A stretch of DNA of 64,000 bases, from contig NC_079880.1 in NCBI RefSeq assembly GCF_029227915.1, positions 26,469,501 through 26,533,500 on the forward strand. The letters are read 5' to 3'. This document shows positions 7,901 to 16,290 of this stretch, one piece after another. The notes under the pieces were generated by a model. It was not told the origin of the DNA. It worked only from the letters and a program-made list of their open reading frames with translations, and searched no databases. The stretch is from Hydractinia symbiolongicarpus. Taxonomy: Eukaryota; Cnidaria; Hydrozoa; Anthoathecata; Hydractiniidae. Both the position numbers and the translations under genes were made by a program. Position 1 is the stretch's first letter. Each line of letters opens with the position of its first letter.

Positions 7901-8995
7901 GTAGAAACAGTGTCCATCCAGCATACCAAGGTTTATTGTGTCTAAATCTTTTTTTATTGATTCTGACCGTACACGAGTCTCCATGGCGCTTTTGCAGAGT
8001 TGGTCTTGGGTTCAAAGACTCTGATATTGATCTTGAAACGCTTCGCTATGCCCTCAAAGGGAACGAGCTACGTAGCACGTACTTCTTCCCTCTTTAATTT
8101 AGGATTCTCGTAGTACTCGCGTGCTAGTGCGAGAGCTGGCCTTGTAAGGTACTCTGTTCCTCTTTTCGATGGCTAGGCATCGCCAGACACATAGGTTGTC
8201 CGTTCGCTCTTCTTTACCATCCACAGCGTAGATGCACCTCTTCTTTTGCAACCAGTCTGGTAAAGGTCCACAGCCTAACAAGGGCTCCCTTGTGGAGATG
8301 ATCTTGATCTGCACATGCTGGAAGACTATTTTCCCTTCGTACGATCCTAGGGTCTCGATTGTTCTTTCTGGTGGTAAGTACGCCTTCCCCCAAAACTCGT
8401 TATCTCCTAGATCTAATCGCTGCATTTCACATTTTTCGATAAAGGTTTCGATGTCAGCTAGGCTCGTAAGCGATCCTTCGCTTCCCTTGGTCTTGTGATA
8501 CGGAGCCGTGCCACCTCCTGCTTCGTAGATGGTGCAAGCAAAACTGTAGACTACCTTGACTCTCATGTCTATGTAGGGTGTAATTCTTCGCATGATGACC
8601 TCCGCCAGTGCCTGATTAAGGTTCTTGTTGAACCGCCATGTCTTGACACGATTTCCGTCTTCCAACATCTGTGTGTCATTTTCATCAAAAATGTGCTGAA
8701 TGTCTTCGACGCCTTCGGATCGGTTTTTCTCTTGTGGGAACATGTGCTTGATGTGTTCGACTCCGCTGTATTCGTCTTGTATGTCTCCAGCATCGTAAAA
8801 GTCCTCTAGCGCTTCTCTCTCGATTTCGTCGTGCAGCGTCGTCCTTCCAGCAATTTGCTCCCTCGCCCTGTTATAATAATGCCTAACAGTGTCTCGCACG
8901 CTCTGTAGTCGATTCGCAAGAGCATCGCGAGTTGCTGCTACTGGCGCTGATATGGCGTTATATATTTTGCTAATTGGATTCTTGAACCAAGTCAT
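4980..8995 (-). pseudogene. Polinton family B DNA polymerase (protein-primed type), multiply disrupted
   Basis: This enzyme replicates the element. The gene starts at ATG 8995 and its natural end (TVPLEL) is at 4980. Along the minus strand come: an N-terminal extension of about 300 residues with DNLCVWRCLA; a C2HC zinc finger near 7,860-7,800; CGHGGERVI; exonuclease motifs DFEA (about 7,350), GFNSGKYD and YNLADV; a cysteine-rich insert; motif A DANMLYP (about 6,219), motif B KLKGNSFYG (about 5,710) and motif C YMDTDS (about 5,420). Reading shifts frame near 8,160, 7,950 (A/T run), 7,555, 5,685 and 5,630, and meets stops at TAG 8068-8070 and TAA 5520-5522. Catalytic motifs remain recognisable, so inactivation is fairly recent. 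It is the rightmost gene, next to the presumed terminal repeat. Confidence 0.93.
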
Positions 8996-9000
8996 TTCTA

Positions 9001-9011
9001 TTTATTATATA
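9001..9011 (-). promoter_or_regulatory. TATA-like motif just before the polymerase ATG
   Basis: On the minus strand TATATAATAAA ends six bases before the polymerase ATG. It resembles a TATA box or AT-rich viral promoter, but its closeness to the ATG would leave almost no leader, so the call is tentative. Confidence 0.25.
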
Positions 9012-9052
9012 CAGATTTTAGACCTTCGGAGTTTTTTTTGAAGTGGACAAAA

Positions 9053-9079
9053 TTTGAGTAGGGAATTTCCCTATTCAAA
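9053..9079. repeat. Imperfect 27-base palindrome
   Basis: The arms TTTGA-G-TAGGGAA and TTCCCTA-T-TCAAA flank a central T, with one G-T mismatch in 13 pairs. It lies 58 bases upstream of the polymerase ATG, in the presumed terminal repeat, and may be a protein-binding site. Confidence 0.6.
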
Positions 9080-9176
9080 CGTTGATGTCAGCAGTTTTGT
9101 CGAGTGCCGTCATTCTTGATGATGTCAGCATATTTGTTGAATATCACGTCCCTTTTTTACTCATTTGAGGTATGAT

Positions 9177-9200
9177 AAAATCTGTGACGTCACAGATTTT
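9177..9200. promoter_or_regulatory. 24-base perfect palindrome containing a CRE-type TGACGTCA
   Basis: Twelve bases on either side of the centre at 9188/9189 are exact complements. The core TGACGTCA at 9185-9192 equals the consensus site for CREB/ATF bZIP factors. It lies about 180 bases upstream of the polymerase start. It may tie element transcription to host signalling, or serve the integrase or terminal protein; the sequence alone cannot decide. Confidence 0.55.
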
Positions 9201-9281
9201 TTAGGGGGTCTGAAAGCAGCGTTTTTTAATAGGGTTTGACCGTATAAAACCGAAAACCTGTTTATAAGAGTGTACTATACT

Positions 9282-12200
9282 AGCTCCTCTTAACTTGACA
9301 TGATTGCTGTAACTCTGGGATTACACTGGGTGCTGTGATAGCGCTTTATTTAGAAATTTAGATAAATAAGTCATTTTAAACCGTGTGACAAATCCTACAC
9401 CTTAGCCAGCGCTGAAGAAAGAGAGACCGCTTCAAAAACTACATTATATTGACTATCTAACATTATCAGTCCGTTTGAGTTACAACGGTTGCGTCACATA
9501 TTCGTACCAACATGTAATTAGCGATATTTTTCTGATATTACTAGGTTGCATCGCTTTTAACAGTAAAACGATTGACTGCGGGACTTAATTGAACTGATTT
9601 TAGACTTTGACATTATAAATGGGATAAATGAGACAATTGGACTTCAATAAATAACATTCTTCTTAATTTCACAATATTGCTGGAACTCAGCGATTACACT
9701 GGGCGCTGTGGTAGCGCTTCGTATAAAAATTTAGATAAATAAGTCATTTTTACTGTGGGACCAATCCTAGCCGTTAGCGCGCGCTGAAGATATAGAGACA
9801 TTTTCAAAAACTACATTTCATTGTCTTTCTAGCGGTATCAGTCTGTTTGAGTTACAATGGTTGCGTCAAGTATTCGTACCAACATGTATTTAGCGATATT
9901 TTAGCGATGTTACTAGGTTGCATCGCTTTTAACATTGAAACAATTGACTGTGGGACTTAATTGAACTGCTTTGGACTTTGAGCTTATAACTGTGATAAAT
10001 GAGCCAATTGAACTCCAAGAAATAACATTCCACTTAACTTGACATGATTGCTGTAACTCTGGGATTACACTGGGCGCTGTGACAGCGCTTTATTTAAAAA
10101 TTTAAATAATAAAGTCATTTTATACCGTGGGACCAATCCTAGCCCTTAGCTCGCGCTAAAGAAATAGAGACCGTTTCAAAAACTACATTATATTGACTAT
10201 CCAACAGTATCAGTCCAGTTGAGTTAGAACTGTTGCGTCGCATAATGGTAGCAACATGTATTTAGCGATATGTTTCTGTTATTACAAGGCTGCATCGCTA
10301 TTAACAGTAAAACGATTGACTGTGGGACTTAGTTGAACTGATTTTAGACTTTGACGTTATAAAGGTCGTCAATGAGACAATTGGACTCCAAGAAATAACA
10401 TTCTTCTTAATTTGACCTGATTGCTGGAACTCAGCGATTACACTGTGCGCTGTGGTAGCTCATCATTAAAAAAATTAAATAAATTAGTCATTTTTCACTG
10501 TGGGAGCAATCCTAGCGGTTAGCTCGCGCTGAAGAAATAGAGACATTTTCAAAAAGTGCATTTCATTGACTTTCTAGCAGTATCAATCCGTTTGAGTTGC
10601 AACGGCTGCGTCACATATTCGTACCAACATGCAATTAGCGATATTTTTCTGATATTACAAGGTTGCATCGCTTTTAACAGTGAAACTATTGAGCGTGGGA
10701 CATAATTGAAATGACTTTAGACTTTGACATTATAAATGTGATAAATGAGACAATTGGATTCCAAGAAATAACATTCTTCTTAATTTCACATTATTGCTGG
10801 ATCTCAGCGATTACACTGGGCGCTGTGGTAGCGCTTCATATAAAAATTTAGATAAATAAGTCATTTTTACTGTGGGACCAATCCTAGCCGTTAGCGCGCG
10901 CTGAAGAAAAAGAGATATTTTCGAAAACTACATTTCATTGTCTTTCTAGACTTATCACTCCGTTTGAGTTACAACAATTGCGTCACATATTCGTACCGAC
11001 ATGTATTTCGTGGTATTTTTTCGATGTTACTAGGTTGCATCGCTTTTAAATCTGAAACGATTGACTATGGGACTTAATTGAACTGATTTTGGACTTTGAA
11101 CTTATAAATGTGATAAATGAGACAATTGGACTCCAAGAAATAACATTCTTCTTAAATTGACATGATTTTAGAAATGAATGATTACACTGGACAATATGGT
11201 AGAGCTTCATAAAAAAATTTAGATAAGTAAGTCATTTTTACTGTGGGACAAATTCTAGCCGTTAGCGCGCGGTGAAGAAATAGGGACAGTTTTAAAAACT
11301 ACATTTCATTGAGTCCCTAACGGTATTCGTCCGTTTGAGGTACAACGGTGGCGCCACATATCCGTACCAACATGTAATTAGCGATATTTTTCTGATATTA
11401 CTAGGTTGCATCGCTTTTAACAGTGAAACGACTGAGCGTGGGACTTAATTGAAATGACTTTAGACTTTGACATTATAAATGTGATAAATGAGACAATTGG
11501 ACTCCAAGAAATAACATTCTTCTTAATTTCACATTATTGCTGGAACTCAGCGATTACACTGGGCGCTGTGGTAGCGCTTCATATAAAAATTTAGATAAAG
11601 AAGTCATTTTTACTGTGGGACCAATCCTAGCCGTTACCGCGCGCTGAAGATGTAGAGACATTTTCAAAAACTACATTTCATTGTCTTTCTAGCGGTATCA
11701 ATCCGTTTGAGTTACAACAATTGCGTCACATATTCGTACCAACATGTATTTCGTGATATTTTTCCGATGTTTCTAGGTTGCATCGCTTTTAAAAGTAAAA
11801 CGGTTGACTGTGGGACTTAATTGATCTGATTTTGGACTTTGAACTTATAAATCTGATAAATGAGACAATTGGACTCCAAGAAATAACATTCTTCTTAAAT
11901 TGACATGATTATGGAAATGAACGATTACACTGGGCGATATGATAGAGCTTCATAAAAAAAATTAGATAAGTTTGTCATTTTAAACCGTGGGACCAATCCT
12001 AGCCCTTAGCGCGGTGAAGAAAGAGAGACAGTTTCAAAAACTACATTTCATTGAGTCTCTAACGGTATTCTTACGTTTGAGTTAGAACTGTTGCGTCACA
12101 TATTCGTACCAACATGTAATTAGCGATATTTTTCTGATATTACTAGGTTGCATTGCTTTTAACAGTGAAACGATTGAGCGTGGGACTTAATTGAAATGAC

Positions 12201-14213
12201 TTTAGACTTTGACATTATAAATGGGATAAATGATACAATTGGACTGCAATAAATAACATTCTTCTTAATTTCCCAATATTGCTGGAACTCAGCGATTACA
12301 CTGGGCGCTGTGGTAGCGCTTCATATAAAAATTTTGATAAATAAGTCATTTTTACTGTGGGACCAATCCTAGCCGTTAGGGCGCGCTGAAGAAATAGAGA
12401 CATTTTCGAAAACTACATTTCATTGTCTTTCTAGCGGTATCAATCCGTTTTAGTTACAACAATTGCGTCACATATTCGTACCAACATGTATTTCGTGATA
12501 TTTTTCCGATGTTACTAGGTTGCATCGCTTTTAACAGTGAAACGATTGACTTTGGGACTTAATTGAAATGACTTTAGACTTTGACCTTATAAATGTGATA
12601 AATGAGAAAATTGGACTCCAAGAAATAACATTCTTCTTAAATTGACATTATTATGGAAATGAACGATTACACTGGGCGATATGATAGAGCTTCATAAAAA
12701 AATTTAGATAAGTTAGTCACTTTAAACCGTGGGACCAATCCTAGCCCTTAGCGCGCGGTGAAGAAATAGAGACAGTTTCAAAAATTTCATTTCATTGAGT
12801 CTCTAACGGTATTCGTACGTTTGAGTTAGAACTGTTGCGTCACATATTGGCACCAACATGTATTTAGCGATATGTTTCTGTTATTACAAGGTTGCATCGC
12901 TATTAACAGTAAAACGATTGACTATGGGACTTAATTGAACTGATTTTAGACTTTGACGTTATAAAGGTCATCAATGAGACAATTGGACTCCAAGAAATTA
13001 CATTCTTCTTAATTTGACCTGATTGCTGGAACTCAGCGATTACACTGTGCGCTGTGGTAGCGCATCATTAAAAAAATTAAATAAATTAGTCATTTTTAAC
13101 TGTGGGACCAATCCTAGCCGTTAACGCGCGCTGAAGAAATAGAGACATTTTCAAAAAGTGCATTTCATTGAGTCTCTAACGCTATTCGTACGTTTTAGTT
13201 AGAACTGTTGCGTCACATATTCGTACCAACATGTAATTAGCGATATTTTTCTAATATTACTAGGTTGCATCGCTTTTAACAGTGAAACGATTGAGCGTGG
13301 GACTTAATTGAAATGACTTTAGACTTTGACCTTATAAAGGTGATAAATGAGACAATTGGACTCCAAGAAATAACATTCTTCTTAATTTCACAATATTGCT
13401 GGAACTCAGCAATTACACTGGGCGTTGTGGTAGCGCTTCATACAAAAATTTTGATAAATAAGTCATTTTTACTGTGGGACCAATCCTAGCCGTTAGCGCG
13501 CGCTGAAGATATAGAGACATTTTCAAAAACTACGTTTCATTGTGTTTCTAGCGGTATCAATCCGTTTGAGTTACAACAATTGCGTCACATATTCGTACCA
13601 AGATGTATTTAGCGATATTTTTCTGATATTACTAAGTTGCAACTCTTTTAACAGTGAAACGATTGAGCGTGGGACTTAATTGAAATGACTTTAGACTTTG
13701 ACATTATAAATGTGATAAATGAGACAATTGGACTCCAAGAAATAACATTCTTCTTAATTTCACGATATTGCTGGAACTCAGTGATTACACTGGGCGCTGT
13801 GGTAACGCTTCATATAAAAATTTTGATAAATAAGTCATTTTTACTGTGGGACCAATCCTAGCCCTTAGTGCGCGCTGAAGAAATAGAGACATTTTCGAAA
13901 ACTACATTTCATTGTCTTTCTAGCGGTATCTATCCGTTTGCGTTACAACAATTGCGTCACATATTCGTACCAACATGTATTTCGTGATATTTTTCTGATG
14001 TTACTAGGTTGCATCGCTTTTAAAAGTAAAACAATTGACTGTGGGACTTAATTGAACTGATTTTGGACTTTGAACTTATAAATGTGATAAATGAGACAAT
14101 TGGACTCCAAGAAATAACATTCTTCTTAAATTGACATGATTTTAGAAATGAACGATTACACTGGGCGATATGGTATAGCTTCATAAAAAAATTTAGATAT
14201 GTAAGTCATTTTT
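9282..14213 (+). repeat. Satellite array A, about 13 monomers of roughly 372 bp
   Basis: A shared landmark (CGATTACACT or a variant) recurs at 9691, 10062, 10435, 10808, 11179, 11551 and 11922, giving periods of 371 to 373 bp. Each unit contains GTGGGAC twice, TCGTACCAACATG, and in most copies the dyad GCGCT-GTGGT-AGCGC. Neighbouring monomers differ at many positions and no near-identical block is evident, so this flank looks old. The array starts in mid-monomer beside the Polinton and ends where the 2.1-kb insertion begins. Short ORFs are not credible genes. Confidence 0.95.
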
Positions 14214-14263
14214 GCGGAGAGAAGCGGAGGGCGCGTCAGCGCCCGGAGCGTAGCGGAGCCCAT
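14214..14263. repeat. GC-rich left terminus with hairpin
   Basis: The first 50 bases of the insertion are rich in G and C and contain GGGCGC-GTCA-GCGCCC, a perfect 6-bp hairpin with a 4-base loop, plus repeated GCGGAG words. Such a structured end fits a terminal sequence of a DNA transposon. Confidence 0.5.
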
Positions 14264-14681
14264 TTCCTCATTAAATAAGCCAAATATAAAAGAAAAAGGA
14301 AGTACGGTGGAGAGTATATAGGATTTCTATACGATTTCCGCGCCTCGTCCCCCTATACATCAAAAATATCCAAAATTCGGCCGTTTTTGAGTCAGTTTCC
14401 CAGCGATTTAATATGGTCATTCTTAAGTACATTTTTCTAGTGAGCGAGACAACATGTTTTTAGCACGGCGATGGAGTTTTTGTTGTTTTTTAAATATGGT
14501 ACCAAGCGTAAATGGTGCCGTTTCCAGTTTAGGGTAAATCTGCCTACACTTTTAGCCACGTGATACATAAATCACTTTTACTAACATCACATGACATTTT
14601 CTCGGACACATAGCGCCTCAAACCCAATCTAAGCCATATCGCAACTGACGGAAGGGCTTGTTTTGTTCAAGAAAGCGAAGA
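14264..14681. other. Unique interior of the insertion
   Basis: I see no gene, repeat family or RNA in this AT-leaning stretch. It includes CACGTGA near 14,560 and several T-runs of no clear meaning. Confidence 0.4.
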
Positions 14682-14710
14682 AAGAAAGGGTATGTAATGA
14701 ACCCTTTCTT
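14682..14710. repeat. 10-bp hairpin in the insertion
   Basis: AAGAAAGGGT at 14682-14691 is the exact inverse complement of 14701-14710, with a 9-base loop. It directly precedes the CTAG-rich patch. Function unknown. Confidence 0.5.
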
Positions 14711-14728
14711 ATTCTCACTCACACCTAA

Positions 14729-14930
14729 GGCTAGCTAGCATAAAACTACTGACTGAGCTGGAATAATAATAGAACTTAAATGGCTAGCTAGAGCTACTTG
14801 AATTGAAGAGCTAGCTAGCTAATAGCATAAAAAAGATCAAACAATATCATAATGGCTAGTATAAAACTAGCTAGCTACAAAGAAATAGATTTTCTGGCTA
14901 TAGATAGCTATAGCTCTACATATACTACAC
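14729..14930. repeat. GCTAGCTAG-rich patch
   Basis: Blocks of GCTAGCTAG or close variants recur about six times within 200 bases, separated by AT-rich spacers. This is simple-sequence DNA that can pair with itself. No coding potential is seen. Confidence 0.6.
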
Positions 14931-14989
14931 AGTGAGTGAGATAATACACTCAATCATAGTGCCGTGTTTAATTTTTAATCTTTAACAGA

Positions 14990-15600
14990 AACTTTTTCCA
15001 TTAAATTTTGCGGGGTTTTTTTGCTTAGAGAAGGTAAAAACAGGTTATAAACTGTATTTTTATATTTAAATGTTACAAAATTTTCCACAAAGTATATAAA
15101 ATTGTTTTAGCTGCGTAGGATAAGAACAGGTTGTTAACTGTCTGTTTGTTTGAACTGAAGTTAGGATAGTTTTTTAGAAATGGGTATTGTACCGAAACGT
15201 ATGTGCGAAACAGTATACCTGTACAAATCACTCAGCCCTGTGTTAACAACAAGCTGTTACCTGTGTTTCTATTTAACAGAAGTTTAAGCTAATCTTTTGT
15301 TTGAAATGGTATTAAACCTATATGGATGTGCAACATACCTGTACTAAGCACTCACCCTGGATTGAAATTCACTTTTTAAGTTTTGCCAGAAACATTTTGA
15401 AAAAATTCGCTAAGATGGGCGCAACATATAAACTGTATTTTTGCAAAAAAAGTTATTATTTAAAAAATATATTACACCTGAGACATCTTACTGTTATGTG
15501 TGCTTCACATAATTTATCATATATATACTGCATGTACTAAAGCGCTCCACATGAATGTGTGGCACAGTTTACAAAACGTATAAATCGCGCCAGGTGTTAT
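14990..15600. repeat. Degenerate internal repeats of about 120 to 190 bp
   Basis: Similar segments recur: ACCTGTACAAATCACTCA near 15,217 and ACCTGTACTAAGCACTCA near 15,337, with a weaker GTACTAA copy near 15,534; ATAAACTGTATTTTT occurs near 15,048 and 15,427. Three or four diverged tandem copies are likely. A 72-codon ORF inside is not convincing as a gene. Confidence 0.45.
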
Positions 15601-15702
15601 AGTTACTTTTGACTAAACCAGACATAATCAACGCCAGGTCCCCCTGCCTAGTTAGTAAAAAGGCTATGTGAGCATATATAAGATACACATGTAAAGTTTT
15701 TC

Positions 15703-15720
15703 ATATATATATATATATAT
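15703..15720. repeat. (AT)9 microsatellite
   Basis: Nine AT units directly precede the tRNA-like sequence by four bases. Confidence 0.9.
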
Positions 15721-15724
15721 TCAT

Positions 15725-15792
15725 GCCCTGTTGGTCTAATGGCTATGACACTCATGCAAATGAGAGATCCAGGTTAAAATCCTGGACAGGGC
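15725..15792 (+). tRNA. tRNA-like pseudogene or SINE head
   Basis: GCCCTGT at the start pairs perfectly with ACAGGGC at the end (7 bp), and CCAGG/CCTGG form a 5-bp T stem with a 7-base loop. The region TGGTCTAATGG fits the A-box consensus exactly, while the B box (GGTTAAAATCC) departs from consensus. The fold is 68 bases, about four short: CTCAT/ATGAG pair around only four loop bases, so no normal anticodon loop exists. A working tRNA is unlikely; a decayed tRNA or tRNA-derived repeat is the best reading. Confidence 0.5.
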
Positions 15793-15954
15793 TAGGAAAA
15801 ACATAATTATCTTGCACCTACAACAACCAGGTTGTATTATACTGGCACATAATTCTGCTAAGATGATTCACTGTATATTGACCTTATATAAATGTAATAC
15901 TTTACATTGAGTATATCTTTGAGTTGTAGGGGGAGAGAGTTTCTTTTAACGTGC

Positions 15955-16290
15955 CTGCCCCTGCCTTGCCGTCCCCTTGCCATTGCCTACCCTTCCTATG
16001 CCTTTTCTGTTGCCTGCCTTCTATGGCCTTGCCTGTGCGTCCCATGCCTTGCCTACCCCTGCCTTGCTGATTCATCTTCCTGTTTCCTTGCCTGCTTTGC
16101 CGTGCATTGCCGTGCCCTTTTCTTGTTGTGCTTAATGCCTTTGCCTACCATTCCCATGCCTTTTCTGGTGCCTGCTTACTATGCCCTTGCCTGTGCCTCC
16201 CATGCCTCGCCTACCCCTGCCTTGCTGATTCCTCTTCCTCTTTCCTTGGCTGCCTTTGCCGTGCCTTTGCCGTGCTTAATGCCTTTGCCT
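15955..16290 (+). repeat. CT-rich block, two diverged tandem copies of about 158 bp
   Basis: The words ATGCCTTTTCTG (15,998 and 16,156) and TTGCTGATTC (first near 16,064) repeat at a spacing of 158 bases, and CTTAATGCC repeats at 144. The block is made of TGCCT/TGCCTTGCC words. An ORF of 145 codons across it encodes only low-complexity Leu/Pro/Ala/Cys sequence and is not a gene. Confidence 0.7.

Larger units (their letters stand above)
1..9281 (-). mobile_element. Decayed Polinton/Maverick-type element, right-hand part
   Basis: This stretch carries the hallmark Polinton gene set on one strand: a protein-primed type family B DNA polymerase, an FtsK/A32-like packaging ATPase, a Bro-N protein and small membrane proteins. 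The polymerase, ATPase, Bro and Fic genes carry frameshifts or stops, so this copy is not autonomous. The left end with the expected capsid, protease and integrase genes is outside the window. The right boundary is placed near 9,281 because satellite sequence is recognisable from about 9,284 and the preceding 285 bp are palindrome-rich non-satellite DNA, as expected of a terminal inverted repeat. Family assignment rests on seen motifs plus known Polinton gene content; the exact end is inferred. Confidence 0.88.
9012..9281. other. Presumed right terminal repeat region of the Polinton
   Basis: This non-coding stretch lies between the polymerase start and the first satellite bases. It has an imperfect 27-base palindrome (9053-9079), two copies of TGATGTCAGCA (9083-9093 and 9120-9130) and a perfect 24-base palindrome (9177-9200). 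Polintons end in long terminal inverted repeats that typically begin with AG; read inward from 9,281 the sequence starts AGTATAGTAC, which fits. The partner repeat is outside the window, so the assignment remains an inference. Confidence 0.5.

Noticed and set aside
9751-10062. Monomer as an ancient dimer of about 186 bp
   Set aside because: GTGGGAC occurs twice about 194 bp apart, but the flanking sequences do not align and other landmarks are not spaced consistently.
9282-14213. Satellite derived from the Polinton terminal repeat
   Set aside because: I see no shared words between 9012-9281 and the monomer beyond chance.
15725-15792. Functional tRNA gene
   Set aside because: The anticodon loop has only four bases and the B box is degenerate.
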